From positions 1 to 64,000 of the forward strand of contig CAYLGY010000003.1 of NCBI GenBank assembly GCA_964383325.1: DNA of 64,000 nucleotides. The letters are read 5' to 3'. Source of the stretch: CAYLGY01 sp964383325 (GTDB taxonomy: Bacteria > Pseudomonadota > Alphaproteobacteria > Rhizobiales > Rhizobiaceae). Both the position numbers and the translations under genes were made by a program. Shown here one piece after another: positions 19,295 through 28,389 of the stretch (the first letter of the stretch is position 1; each line of letters begins with the position of its first letter). The notes below the pieces were generated by a model that was not told where the DNA came from, searched no databases, and saw only the letters and a program-made list of their open reading frames with translations.

Positions 19295-20704
19295 CTACTT
19301 ATCGCCTTTGCCGGTCAAAGAAAACCGCCCCGGCAGCTCCACGCTCGCCCGAAGACCGCCCAGCGGCGAGCGATCAAGCTCCAGCCTGCCGAAATATTCG
19401 GAGACAAGATCGGAAACAATCGACAGACCAAGCCCGGTTCCCGGCTTCGTTTCGTCAAGCCTCTGGCCTCGCTTTAGTGCCTCTTCAGCGCGCTCCTGCG
19501 GGATTCCAGGGCCGTCATCCTCCACGGACAGCACGATCCGGTCCGTTCCGGATCCCTGCCGCACCGAAAGCCGGATCCGGGAAGCTGACCATTTGGCGGC
19601 GTTCTCGAGCAGATTGCCAGCGATTTCTTCCAGATCCTCCTTTTCCCCCGCGAAGATGGCGCCTGCCGGCAGGTCGGCGTCGAAATGCCGCGCCGGATGC
19701 AGCCGGGAGAATACACGCACCATGCGCCCGAGCGGCTCGCCGACGGGCGTATGGAAGGCCACGCTGTCGCGCTGCGCGGCAATGCGCGCCCGCCGCAGAT
19801 AATGATCGATCTGGCGCTGCATCGACATCGCCTGGTCGGCGATCAGCCTGCCGCGCGCATCATTTGCGGTTCGCGCCTCGTTGACGATCACCGCCAGCGG
19901 CGTCTTGAGCGAATGGGCCAGATTGCCGATCTGGGTGCGGAACCGCTCGATGATGCGGCGGCTATTGTCGATCAGCGCATTGGCCTCTGCCGCGAGCGGG
20001 GCAATCTCCTGCGGGAACGTGCCGGTCAGCCGCTCGGCTTCGCCCTGCCGGATCCGGAGGAGCGACTCGCGAAGGCCGCCGAGCGGCCGCAGGGCGAACA
20101 GGATCGCCAGCGCATTGATGATGACCATCCCGGCGCCGAACAGGGCCAGGAAGAGAAAGACGCGCCGGTTGAATTCGGCGATCTCGGCAAGGAGCTTGCT
20201 GCGGTTGCCCATTACACGGAAGCGCGCTACCTGCTCCTCGTTGCCGAGGACATATTCGGCCTCGATGACGCGCACCTCTTCCCCGGCAAGGCCGGGCGCA
20301 TTGTAGAAGCGGCGGTAGTTGAAGTCGAAGGGCGCCTCGGCGAGCGGCGCCAGAACAATATCTCCGCGCATGGATGGCGAACGAAGCAGGCCGGCAAGCC
20401 CGTCCGAGATCGCCTCGACCTCCCAGTAATGGCCGGAATCCGGTTCGAGGAACTCGAGCCTGCCGAGATCGGGCGTACCGCGTAGCGCACCATCTTCGCC
20501 GACACCCACCGCTCCGATCAGATGATGCAGGTGCGCCTCGAGGACTTCATCGGCACTGCCGAGCGCACGCTCGTGATACAGTGCGGAGATCATGGTTGCG
20601 ATGAGGAACATGGCCGCGACCGCGAGCAGCGTCGACAGGCCGATGACGCGGAAGGCAATCGAACGCGGCAGAACCAGCATGGCGAGCGCCCTTCTCACCG
20701 GCAC
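19295..20704 (-). CDS. feuQ: Sensor histidine kinase FeuQ (PhoQ-like)
   Basis: A 469-residue inner-membrane kinase. TM segments at about 20-42 and 182-205 flank a periplasmic sensor of about 140 residues. A HAMP region follows, then a PhoQ-type H box (GNLAHSLKTPLAVI) with His at 264. The catalytic domain has NLLENAAKWS, DDGPGIP and GTGLGLSIV. The gene follows feuP after 12 nt. In Sinorhizobium FeuPQ controls cyclic glucan export (ndvA) and osmoadaptation; the name is from known rhizobial work and is applied here by family, by the adjacent FeuN-like gene and by linkage to the ccm genes. The regulon in this organism is not shown by the window. Confidence 0.82.
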   Translation of the reverse strand: MPVRRALAMLVLPRSIAFRVIGLSTLLAVAAMFLIATMISALYHERALGSADEVLEAHLHHLIGAVGVGEDGALRGTPDLGRLEFLEPDSGHYWEVEAISDGLAGLLRSPSMRGDIVLAPLAEAPFDFNYRRFYNAPGLAGEEVRVIEAEYVLGNEEQVARFRVMGNRSKLLAEIAEFNRRVFLFLALFGAGMVIINALAILFALRPLGGLRESLLRIRQGEAERLTGTFPQEIAPLAAEANALIDNSRRIIERFRTQIGNLAHSLKTPLAVIVNEARTANDARGRLIADQAMSMQRQIDHYLRRARIAAQRDSVAFHTPVGEPLGRMVRVFSRLHPARHFDADLPAGAIFAGEKEDLEEIAGNLLENAAKWSASRIRLSVRQGSGTDRIVLSVEDDGPGIPQERAEEALKRGQRLDETKPGTGLGLSIVSDLVSEYFGRLELDRSPLGGLRASVELPGRFSLTGKGDK

Positions 20705-20716
20705 GCTCCGCGAGGT

Positions 20717-21382
20717 TCAGGCATCCGGAGCGCGCAGGCGGTATCCCATGCCGCGCACGGTCTCGATCAGGTCGATGCCCATCTTGCGCCGCAGCCGGCC
20801 GATGAATACCTCGATCGTGTTGGAATCGCGGTCGAAATCCTGATCGTAGAGATGTTCTACCAGTTCGGTGCGCGAAATCACCTTGTCCTGATGGTGCATC
20901 AGATAGGCCAGCAGCCGGAATTCGTGCGAGGTCAGCTTCAGGATGACGCCGTCAATATCGGCGCGTGATGTCCTCGTGTCGAGGCGCAGCGGGCCGCAGA
21001 CCAGTTCCGATGATGCGTGCCCGGAAGCACGGCGGATCAGGGCGCGGATGCGCGCCAGCACTTCCTCCATGTGGAACGGCTTGACGACATAGTCGTCGGC
21101 CCCGGCATCCATGCCCGCGACCTTGTCGCTCCATCGGTCCCGTGCCGTGAGGATCAGCACCGGCATGTTCCGGCCCTCGCGCCGCCAGCGTTCCAGCACG
21201 CTGATCCCGTCCAGCTGCGGCAGGCCCAGATCCAGCACCACCGCGTCATAGGGCTCGGTATCGCCGAGAAAATGTCCTTCCTCGCCATCGAAGGCATGAT
21301 CGACGACATAGCCCGCATCGCTGAGCGCGGCGGAAATCTGCCGGTTCAGATCCTTATCGTCCTCGACAATCAGAATACGCAA
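20717..21382 (-). CDS. feuP: OmpR-family response regulator FeuP (TTG start)
   Basis: A 221-residue regulator with acidic residues EDD at 7-9, phospho-acceptor Asp in VVLDLGLPQLDG (about 51), the segment LTARDRWSDKVAGMDAGADD shared with PhoP-type regulators, and Lys in VVKPFH. The C-terminal winged helix contains LKLTSHEFRLLAYLM and IEVFIGRLRRKM. No ATG suits the conserved start; RILIVEDD is preceded by TTG at 21382 with GGAGGG 8 nt upstream, so TTG initiation is proposed. A much longer open frame upstream (to 21955) overlaps feuN and a GTA gene and is not coding. Confidence 0.86.
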   Translation of the reverse strand: MRILIVEDDKDLNRQISAALSDAGYVVDHAFDGEEGHFLGDTEPYDAVVLDLGLPQLDGISVLERWRREGRNMPVLILTARDRWSDKVAGMDAGADDYVVKPFHMEEVLARIRALIRRASGHASSELVCGPLRLDTRTSRADIDGVILKLTSHEFRLLAYLMHHQDKVISRTELVEHLYDQDFDRDSNTIEVFIGRLRRKMGIDLIETVRGMGYRLRAPDA

Positions 21383-21405
21383 GCTTCCAGCCCTCCGCAA
21401 ACCGC

Positions 21406-21663
21406 CTATTGCGGCACGACCACTTCCTCGCGCCGGGGGCGTTGCCCGTCGGCGCCGGGAACGAGCACGACGATCACGCAGACCTGCTGCCCGCCCCGGC
21501 TTTCCGCCCTTGCGGCGGCAAGCGAGCCGCCGCGCTGCGCGGCAATGCGCTGGCCGATTGCAAAGCAATCGGCTGCGGCAAGTTGCTGACTGGTTGCCGG
21601 GCCGGCCAGAAGGCTGGCGCAGAGCATGGCAACAAGGAGTGCGCTGGTGCGTTTCATTCTCAT
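21406..21663 (-). CDS. feuN: FeuN-like periplasmic PepSY-type small protein
   Basis: An 85-residue exported protein with a cleavable signal (about 1-25). The mature part fits half a PepSY domain: GGSLAAARAESRGGQQVCVI, then the charged turn and REEVVVPQ. In Sinorhizobium the small periplasmic protein FeuN, encoded just upstream of feuP, restrains FeuPQ signalling; position, size and export match here. AAGGGGGGAG lies just upstream of the start. It ends 23 nt before the feuP TTG. A free Cys pair (Cys 33 and Cys 62) is present. The name is inferred from context and size, not from high similarity that I can measure. Confidence 0.7.
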   Translation of the reverse strand: MRMKRTSALLVAMLCASLLAGPATSQQLAAADCFAIGQRIAAQRGGSLAAARAESRGGQQVCVIVVLVPGADGQRPRREEVVVPQ

Positions 21664-21681
21664 GCTCCCCCCTTATGCCAT

Positions 21682-21698
21682 TTCCGCTGAACGCGGAA
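21682..21698. terminator. Weak hairpin between GTA operon end and feuN
   Basis: TTCCGC / GCGGAA with a 5-nt loop lies in the 48-nt gap between the holin-like gene and feuN. It has no T-run. It may attenuate transcription from the GTA operon into feuNPQ or be chance. Confidence 0.3.
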
Positions 21699-21711
21699 TG
21701 AATGCGATTGC

Positions 21712-21921
21712 CTATCCGCCAATGCGGTGCCGTGCCGCAAGCCGGCCGATGATGGCGACGATGCCGGAGATTGCGGCTACGCCTTCTACCAGAGAATCGG
21801 CCAGCGCGGAACTGTCCAGCGGCCCGGCAGGAATGCCGCCCAACCCGGCAAATGCCGCCCCGATGGTGATCAGCGAAGCGAGGATGGTTTTCGAGCGATA
21901 CCAGGGTTTCACGTCTTGCAT
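21712..21921 (-). CDS. Holin-like small membrane protein at the end of the GTA operon
   Basis: A 69-residue protein. WYRSKTILASLITIGAAFAGL forms one hydrophobic segment, and LVEGVAAISGIVAIIGRLAA forms a second, followed by a basic tail. This two-TM plan (W-x-x-S-K-T-I-x-A-S, then AISGIVAIIGRL) matches small putative holins found beside endolysins in alphaproteobacterial prophages. The start has GAGGAG 8 nt upstream. It lies 43 nt after the GTA host-specificity gene on the same strand, so it is probably the last gene of the GTA operon. A role in lysis and particle release is inference. Confidence 0.65.
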   Translation of the reverse strand: MQDVKPWYRSKTILASLITIGAAFAGLGGIPAGPLDSSALADSLVEGVAAISGIVAIIGRLAARHRIGG

Positions 21922-21964
21922 GCGGGGGCTCCTCTTTCAGGGTTGAAGTCTTCAACTGTTCGAT

Positions 21965-24900
21965 TCAGGCAAGCGGCAGACGGGCGGCGATTCCCTCCCC
22001 GACCGTGGCGCTGATCTGGCGCACTTCCATGCGCAATTGCTGACCGAAAACGCGATCCGCTCCGTACCATTCTGCCGGATAGGTCCATTGCGGCTGATCG
22101 ACCGTCCCCTCCCGCAGCACCGACCCGTTCGGATCGAGTATGCGCAGGACGTAGATTTCGCTCTCCTCGGATAGCGGGATTTCGGGCACCAGCCAGGAAT
22201 CTGCCGCAAGCCGACCGCGCCGGATCCATTCGAGACGCAGCCCCCCGTCGCTGATCGCCACCGCCTTCAGGTGCACAGGCGCGAGCGGCCTCAGGGCGCG
22301 AACACCCCCCGCCGCGACAAATTCTGCAGTTGTTTCCGCAAGCGTGATCTGGCCGGCGGGCTGCACACGCCAGCGCCGCTCCAGCCCGGCTTCGGAGGCT
22401 GAAAGCCCGGCACTGATGACGGCGCTGTCGAGAAGGACAGCCAGATTGCCCGACGATGCGCCGGCGGCCATCGCATCTTCCGTTCCCGCCTGCCCGCGCA
22501 GCAATCCGGCGAGGCGCCAGAGGGAGGAAGCAATTTCCTCGGCCTCTTGGAATTGCAGGATCTCCCAGCCCGAATCATCGCATTGCACCGCCAGGAGATT
22601 GCCGCCATCGAGCCATTGCAGCGTCGAAATGGAAGCAAGTTCGCCTTCGAAAAGCTGCAGGATGAGCGAATTGGCATGGTCCTTGCGACCCACCGGGCCG
22701 GGCGCGAGATCGGCGCCGAGCATGCCGATCCTTGCCGGGCGGTTCAGCACGGCGCGCTCGACAAAGCCGCTGGCTTCCGGTGAAGACGACACCACTTGCG
22801 TGCGCCACGGGCGGCACCACGCCGCAACCCTGAACTGGTCCATCGGCTCTCCCGTCCCGATGGCAGGCAGGTCGAGAACGAGGGCCAGCGGCGGTCCTGC
22901 CATGCGATCGGCAGGTTGCAGATTGCCCGGCAGGCGCGGCCGTTCGCGCATGGGGCTTTGCAAGGAGAGTCGTCTTGCCTCGATGCGGCGGACCATGCCC
23001 TCCTCGATGCGGGTCACCATGAACGGAGCGCTGGCCCCGGCAAAGGGAAAGCGGAATACGCTGCCGGGCTGGAACTGCCGCGCCGAAAGCGGCAGCGCGA
23101 AGGAGATCCGGTCCCGTGCGGCATGGCGGCGTCGCAGCCAGTTCGCCGCCAGCGCCTCCCCGCGGCCGGTTTCGCAGATCAGCGGCAGGGAGATTTCCGC
23201 CTGGCCGGCGGAAGGGGTGACGGTCTGCCCGTGGCGCACGGTGACCGTCTGATATTCCTGCAACGGATCGCGCAAATGCAGCACCACTTCGCCCGGCACG
23301 TCCTGCAGCGGCTCGCGCAGGACGGCGAGGCGAGTGCCCTCGTCCTCCACTGCGGTTTCCTCCGGTTCCGCCAGGATCGCGTCCGGCGTATCCTCGTTGA
23401 AGAAGTTCAGGACGCCCCCCGCTTCGCTTGCGGCAATCCCGAAAAGATCGCACAGGGCATCGATGGCATTTCGCGCCGCCTCCGGCCGGTCGATGACATA
23501 GCCGGTGATCATGCCGCCAACACGGCTGGTGTCGGCGGTCGGCAGCCCGTGATCGGCGAGGATCGCCTGCAGGAGATCGCCGAGCGCCACGCCGCAGAGC
23601 CGCCCGTTCAGCCAATGGCCGCATGGCCAGTTGCCGCCATCCTTCCATCGTTCCTGCGCCAGCGGGAAGGCCGGATAGGGCCGGGCATCCCAGCACCAAT
23701 GGTAGATCCTCGCCGGGTCCACCATGTGGCCGCCATAGGCAGGAGAGACCGGATTGGAAGCTGGAGAGAAACCCGGATGTGCCGGGTTCCACGCCTGCTG
23801 ATGGGCCTCGAGAAAGGCGCGCTGGACGAAATCGTCGCGGCTGCCATCGGAATGCCATGGCCGGCCATGCTCGGAGGATTTCAGATCGCCGAACAGGTTC
23901 GGCTGGTTCGGGCCCTTGTCGATGGCGGCGCAGCCGAGCTCGGTGAACCAGATCGGCTTCGAGCGCGGCACCCAGCCCGTCGGCATTTCCATTTCCACCC
24001 CGCCGATCCGTTCGTGATGCGCGTTCTCCCACCAGCCTCTCAGATCCTTGCAGCGGAAGACCCAGTGCTTGCCGTAAGCCTCGTCCGTGATCGGCGTGCG
24101 GATGCGCCCGGCGCGGTCAGCATCGCTCGCATAATACCAGTCAAACCCCTCCCCGCCGGCGATTGCGGCGCGGAGCGCGGCCCGGTCATGCGGGCTTGTC
24201 GCGCCATCGGGACTGGCGCCGGCCTCATCGCCATCGCGCCAGTCGGACAGGGGGAAATAATTGTCGATGCCGATGGCATCCACGGCGTCGCAGGCCCAGA
24301 GCGGATCTAGGTGATAGCGCATGTCGCCGCTGCCATCGCTCGGCTGGTGGCCGAAATATTCCGACCAGTCAGCCGCGTAGGTGACGAGGGTCGCATCGCC
24401 AAGGATCGTTTTCACCTCCTGCGCCAGCTGCATCAACTCCTCGACAAAGGGATAGGCATCGGTCTCGTCGCGCAATGTCGTCAGTCCGCGCAGTTCCGAG
24501 CCGATGAGAAAGGCATCCACCCCGCCCGCGGCCAGTGCAAGATGCGCATGATGCAGGATCATGCGCCGGTATCCCCAGTCGCCAGGCGCTCCGGCAAAGC
24601 GGATCGTATCGCCTCCGGCCGTGAAATCGCCCGGCTCCGCCGTTCCGCAGAATGCGGCCACCTGGTCGCGGGCGAGTGCCGTCCGGTCGGCGCTGCCGGA
24701 TACGCCGGGGCCGGGATCGCAGCAGATCCGGCCGCGCCAGGGATAGGCCGGCTGGCCGATCGCATTGCCGGCCGCAATGTCCATCATGAGAAAGGGATAG
24801 AGCGTGACCTTCAGGCCGCGAGCCTTCAGCTCGACAATCGCCTCGATCACGGAAAGGTCGGAAGGCGTGCCGCCATAGGCCGGGCTGCCAAGGTGGCGCG

Positions 24901-25861
24901 TCACCTCGACGGCGTCGCTGCGCGAAATACCGGAAACCCTCCAGCTGCGCGAAGCTTCCGGGGCGGCGCGGTCAACGATCGCTGGCCGTAGCCGGCAGTG
25001 GCCGGCGCGCAGATCGTCTCCGAACCAGCTCGTCACCAGCGCCACATGTTCCAAATTCGGGCAGATGGCCTGCAATTCATCGAGAGACGCGGCCAGATCG
25101 CTGCCGGCGAAAGAAACGGCGCGGTTCAACGTTTCCAGCGTGCCCGCGACCGGCCTTGCGAGCTGCCAGAATGCCGGGGCCGAACGCGTCACGGCCGTGG
25201 GCGAGAGTCCGTATTCGCTGGCACCCGGGATCAGCGCCACGGCGCGGATGTCGCGGTGCAGCTGCCCCACGGGACGAATTACCTCGAACTGGAATTGCGG
25301 AATGCGATTGCCATAGGCTTCGAGCGGAAAGCGCTCCAGCACCACATAGGCGACGCCGCGATAGGCCGGTGCATTGCCTTCGCCCTGCTTGGCCTCGATG
25401 AGCGGGTCGGGCGGCTGATCCGGCGTGCCTCGGTAGAGCCGCAGCTCGATCTGCTCGCGGTCGATCTCCGCCCCGTCGGCCCAGATGCGACGCAAGGCGG
25501 CGATCTCGCCCTCGCAAAGCGCCAGCGCGACATTGGCGTAGTAGCTGTAGGTCGTGACCTTCGGCCCGCCCTTGCCGCCCTGGCGCTCGGTACGGCCCTC
25601 CTCCTCGAAGCGCGTTGCCCAGATCACGGTCGCACCGAGGCGCGCCGTCCCGTACAGGCGCGGAATGGGCTGGCCCTCTTCGGCGGAGAGCGGTCGCGGA
25701 CCGGTCAGCCGCGGGCCCTGGATGCGGCGAGTCCCGCCGACCAGCGCCTGGTCGATCAGATAGCCCCCGATCGCGCCGGCAGCGGTGCCGATCGCCGCGC
25801 CGGTTGCCCCCAGCCATCCGCCGATCGCAGCGCCAGCCGCCTGAAGCAGGAGAGTCGCCAT
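21965..25861 (-). CDS. GTA host-specificity/tail protein (g15, TIM-barrel type)
   Basis: A 1298-residue baseplate 'megatron' protein, the largest GTA structural protein, thought to contact the host. The N-terminus is Gly/Ala-rich and hydrophobic (IGGWLGATGAAIGTAAGAIG). A phage tail-hub region follows (PIPRLYGTARLGATVIWAT). The GTA TIM-barrel domain includes FLIGSELRGLTTLRD and WFTELGCAAIDKGPNQPN. The C-terminal third is a fibre/attachment region. It is full length compared with other GTA clusters, with no internal stop. It starts 3 nt after the g14 stop. This is gene 15 of the standard Rhodobacter-type order. Confidence 0.93.
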   Translation of the reverse strand: MATLLLQAAGAAIGGWLGATGAAIGTAAGAIGGYLIDQALVGGTRRIQGPRLTGPRPLSAEEGQPIPRLYGTARLGATVIWATRFEEEGRTERQGGKGGPKVTTYSYYANVALALCEGEIAALRRIWADGAEIDREQIELRLYRGTPDQPPDPLIEAKQGEGNAPAYRGVAYVVLERFPLEAYGNRIPQFQFEVIRPVGQLHRDIRAVALIPGASEYGLSPTAVTRSAPAFWQLARPVAGTLETLNRAVSFAGSDLAASLDELQAICPNLEHVALVTSWFGDDLRAGHCRLRPAIVDRAAPEASRSWRVSGISRSDAVEVTRHLGSPAYGGTPSDLSVIEAIVELKARGLKVTLYPFLMMDIAAGNAIGQPAYPWRGRICCDPGPGVSGSADRTALARDQVAAFCGTAEPGDFTAGGDTIRFAGAPGDWGYRRMILHHAHLALAAGGVDAFLIGSELRGLTTLRDETDAYPFVEELMQLAQEVKTILGDATLVTYAADWSEYFGHQPSDGSGDMRYHLDPLWACDAVDAIGIDNYFPLSDWRDGDEAGASPDGATSPHDRAALRAAIAGGEGFDWYYASDADRAGRIRTPITDEAYGKHWVFRCKDLRGWWENAHHERIGGVEMEMPTGWVPRSKPIWFTELGCAAIDKGPNQPNLFGDLKSSEHGRPWHSDGSRDDFVQRAFLEAHQQAWNPAHPGFSPASNPVSPAYGGHMVDPARIYHWCWDARPYPAFPLAQERWKDGGNWPCGHWLNGRLCGVALGDLLQAILADHGLPTADTSRVGGMITGYVIDRPEAARNAIDALCDLFGIAASEAGGVLNFFNEDTPDAILAEPEETAVEDEGTRLAVLREPLQDVPGEVVLHLRDPLQEYQTVTVRHGQTVTPSAGQAEISLPLICETGRGEALAANWLRRRHAARDRISFALPLSARQFQPGSVFRFPFAGASAPFMVTRIEEGMVRRIEARRLSLQSPMRERPRLPGNLQPADRMAGPPLALVLDLPAIGTGEPMDQFRVAAWCRPWRTQVVSSSPEASGFVERAVLNRPARIGMLGADLAPGPVGRKDHANSLILQLFEGELASISTLQWLDGGNLLAVQCDDSGWEILQFQEAEEIASSLWRLAGLLRGQAGTEDAMAAGASSGNLAVLLDSAVISAGLSASEAGLERRWRVQPAGQITLAETTAEFVAAGGVRALRPLAPVHLKAVAISDGGLRLEWIRRGRLAADSWLVPEIPLSEESEIYVLRILDPNGSVLREGTVDQPQWTYPAEWYGADRVFGQQLRMEVRQISATVGEGIAARLPLA

Positions 25862-25864
25862 TTC

Positions 25865-26302
25865 TCACAACCCCTTGTCTGGAAAAGAGAATGCAGCCGC
25901 GATTCGCCGCCGCCAATGCGGTACCAGGACCGAAAGCACAACGGCGTTGCCCTGATAGGCATGTGCGAACCGCCCGTCCGGCATCAGGATGCCGGCATGG
26001 CGGCAGGCAAGATCGGGTCGCCAGCGAAAGAGCAGGAGGTCACCGGGGCGCGCAGCTTCCCGGTCGAGCTCGCTGCAGTGTCGGCGCGCGGCCTGCAGCA
26101 TGCGATCCTCGCCTGCCTCCGCCCAGTCCGGCGCGTAATTGCCGGGCTGTTCGGGCGGCGTGCCGCAGACATTGCGCCAGACGCCGAGTACAAGGCCGAG
26201 GCAGTCGCATCCGACGCCGCGGCGGCTGGCCTGATGGCGATAGGGCGTTCCGAGCCAGAGCCGGGTTTCGGCAATGATGCGTTCACGAAGGGTCAGGCTC
26301 AT
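25865..26302 (-). CDS. GTA NlpC/P60 cell-wall peptidase (g14)
   Basis: A 145-residue tail-associated peptidoglycan peptidase. The catalytic Cys is 34 in GCDCLGLVLGVW, with a His in ACRHAGILM, as in NlpC/P60 enzymes. By analogy with Rhodobacter GTA gp14 it opens the recipient cell wall. The start overlaps the g13 stop as ATGA. Confidence 0.93.
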   Translation of the reverse strand: MSLTLRERIIAETRLWLGTPYRHQASRRGVGCDCLGLVLGVWRNVCGTPPEQPGNYAPDWAEAGEDRMLQAARRHCSELDREAARPGDLLLFRWRPDLACRHAGILMPDGRFAHAYQGNAVVLSVLVPHWRRRIAAAFSFPDKGL

Positions 26303-27171
26303 GGCACCAGTGGCCCGCCATCGAAAGTCAGGTCCTCGCGGACATAGGCATAGGCTGCATCATTCCCGGGCAGATGTGGAAAGCCCCGGAAATTCAAGGA
26401 ATTGTCGAACTTCTCCTTGCAGGTCGCAAAGCGCTTGTCGCAACCGGCAATGACTGCGAAACCCGTCCCTGGCTCCATTTTCCTCGCCTCTGCCAGGGTC
26501 AGCCGGGCAATGGCGCCATCGACAAGGTGGCGCAGTACGCGCACCGGCCTGCCACCCGCCGGTGTCAGCCACCCAAAAGTAAACCAGTCCTCGGCAAAGC
26601 CCGTCAGCCCGTCGGCGCGCAGGAGGGTTTCCGCCTCCATGGAAATGACCGTGCCGGTGGCCCGATAGCCAGCCAGACCCGTATCGAAGCCACAGGCCGC
26701 ATCGCCCAGCTCCGCATCGCAATCGCGGCGATAATGGCGCCCGGACGGCCGGTCGAGCGCCTGGACGAGGCTCTGCAATTCTGCGGTGAAGGCTCCGTCC
26801 CTGCGTGAGATGCGCCCGATGAGGGTCCGGGCGATTGTCATGCGCTGGCCGGTCGCGCGCCAGTTGACGAGCAGGGTCTCGATCGTCGCCCCATCATACA
26901 GGCCCGTTTCGAGATCGTGCGCCGAAATGCGGTCGCTGGACAGGGCGCCGGCAAGGTCCATCGCATCGACGGCAAGGCCGAGCGACTGCCGCGCCTCCGT
27001 CGCGCTGAAACCTGTACCGGGCTCGAACGGCTCGCCATCCAGCACGAGGGTCCGGTCGTGATCGGTGAATCCCAGCACTGTTCCGTCGGACCGGGAAAGG
27101 CGCCAGCAATGACACAGCGTCGTGATCTCCTGGCGAAGATGATCGGCAAGGTCCGCGGGAATGTCGGTCAT
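26299..27171 (-). CDS. GTA baseplate hub protein (g13, DUF2163/BR0599)
   Basis: A 290-residue tail hub protein. I start at MTDIPADLADHL (27171), which overlaps the g12 stop as ATGA; the longer frame to 27342 is antisense noise within g12. The C-terminal domain has four spaced Cys (RDCDAELGDAACGFDTG, then GCDKRFATCKEKF) before NSLNFRGFPHLPGND. This family is related to the lambda gpL-type hub, which binds an Fe-S cluster; that these Cys do so here is inference. Confidence 0.9.
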   Translation of the reverse strand: MTDIPADLADHLRQEITTLCHCWRLSRSDGTVLGFTDHDRTLVLDGEPFEPGTGFSATEARQSLGLAVDAMDLAGALSSDRISAHDLETGLYDGATIETLLVNWRATGQRMTIARTLIGRISRRDGAFTAELQSLVQALDRPSGRHYRRDCDAELGDAACGFDTGLAGYRATGTVISMEAETLLRADGLTGFAEDWFTFGWLTPAGGRPVRVLRHLVDGAIARLTLAEARKMEPGTGFAVIAGCDKRFATCKEKFDNSLNFRGFPHLPGNDAAYAYVREDLTFDGGPLVP

Positions 27172-27812
27172 TCGGCGACCTCCACGAGAGGAATGGCCGG
27201 AACCCGCCCGGCGCGAAAACTGACGAGACATGCCGACAGCCGCTCGCAATCGAATCTGACCGGCACGTCGAAGCTGTAGCCGGCCGTAATCTGCGCCCCC
27301 GGCCCCGGCGGTTCGAGGAACCGGATTTCCCCACGGAGGCAATCGATGCTGAAGCCGGCGCCTTCAGCCAGCGGATACCCCTCGACTGCAACCAGAACGG
27401 AGCCTGCGACCGGCTTGGTGATCCGGCGCAGGGCCGCCTGGTCACCCGCACCGTAGCGTTTGACGAGCTGGAAACACAGCGCCTCGCCATCGCCCATTCC
27501 GATCGGCTGGTCGAACGGCGTCTGCGTCGCATCCGGCCGGCAGGACTTCATGTCGAACGGATCGCGAAAGCGGAACGCATGCAGCGAGCCGCGCCGCGCC
27601 TCGAAGAAGGCGATAGCCTCCTGCAGATCCTCGATTGCCGCGAGTCCCGTGCCGGCATCATAACGGCGGCGCGAGAAGGCAAAGCGCGCATTGCGGCGTT
27701 CCGCGCCGGAGCTCATGCGCACGATTTCGTTACGGTGCTCCGGCCCTCCCGTGGCGCCAAACGAGATGGCAAGCGGAAAAAGCACGTCATGAAAGGTGGA
27801 AAGTTCGGTCAT
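27168..27812 (-). CDS. GTA distal tail protein (g12, DUF2460)
   Basis: A 214-residue tail protein starting at MTELSTFHDVLFP (27812), 10 nt after the g11 stop. The family signature FHDVLFPLAISFGATGGPE and FRFRDPFDMKS is clear. In the Rhodobacter GTA structure this subunit joins the tail tube to the baseplate. The upstream extension of the open frame lies within g11 and is not coding. Confidence 0.92.
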   Translation of the reverse strand: MTELSTFHDVLFPLAISFGATGGPEHRNEIVRMSSGAERRNARFAFSRRRYDAGTGLAAIEDLQEAIAFFEARRGSLHAFRFRDPFDMKSCRPDATQTPFDQPIGMGDGEALCFQLVKRYGAGDQAALRRITKPVAGSVLVAVEGYPLAEGAGFSIDCLRGEIRFLEPPGPGAQITAGYSFDVPVRFDCERLSACLVSFRAGRVPAIPLVEVAE

Positions 27813-27822
27813 GGTCTGCCTT

Positions 27823-28389
27823 TCAGAAATTCCGGAAGCCGCGCGAAACGGTACGCGCCAGCATTTCGGCAAGTTGCGCTTCCGACCTGGCGAACGCCGC
27901 CGGATCGGGTGCCTGGACATTGAAGGTGATCGAGACCGGGGCGCTCGCTCCCGATGCGGCAATGCCGAGACGGCCATCTGCGCCCCGGGCGAGCGGCATG
28001 ATGGCTTCCGGGCCCGCCTCTCCCATCAGGCCAACCCCGCCGCGCATCGGGAACAGGCTGGGCTGGGCGACGATCCCGCCGCCGCTGACGACACCGCCCT
28101 GTGCGAAGGGAAAGAGGCCGGCAACGCTTCCGGCAACCTTGCCGAACAGCGAGGATGCGAGATTTTCCAGCGGCGCCAGACCATGGCCGAGCGCCTTGCC
28201 GGCGAGATTCTGTCCCAGGCTGCGCAGAACATCGTCCAGCGCCTTGCCGCTGGTCGCCGCATCGCGCAGCGCTCCGGTCAGCGACGCGCCGAAACCGTCC
28301 GCCAGGCCTTCCAGTTCCTTCAGCGCCTTGGAAAATGGCGCAGTGTCGGCCCTGACCGCCACGGTCAGCGACGAGCTGGAGTCTTCCAT
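27823..28389 (-). CDS. GTA tape-measure protein (g11)
   Basis: A short, 188-residue tape-measure-like protein, as expected for the short GTA tail. It has a helical N-terminal half and a glycine-rich central stretch (FAQGGVVSGGGIVAQPSLFP), followed by GEAGPEAIMPLARG, a motif common in phage tape-measure C-terminal regions. AAAGGACC precedes the ATG. Confidence 0.88.
   Translation of the reverse strand: MEDSSSSLTVAVRADTAPFSKALKELEGLADGFGASLTGALRDAATSGKALDDVLRSLGQNLAGKALGHGLAPLENLASSLFGKVAGSVAGLFPFAQGGVVSGGGIVAQPSLFPMRGGVGLMGEAGPEAIMPLARGADGRLGIAASGASAPVSITFNVQAPDPAAFARSEAQLAEMLARTVSRGFRNF

Noticed and set aside
20717..21955. Long frame extending feuP by about 190 codons upstream
   Set aside because: The extension overlaps feuN and the holin-like gene and lacks coding character; the receiver domain begins at the TTG at 21382.
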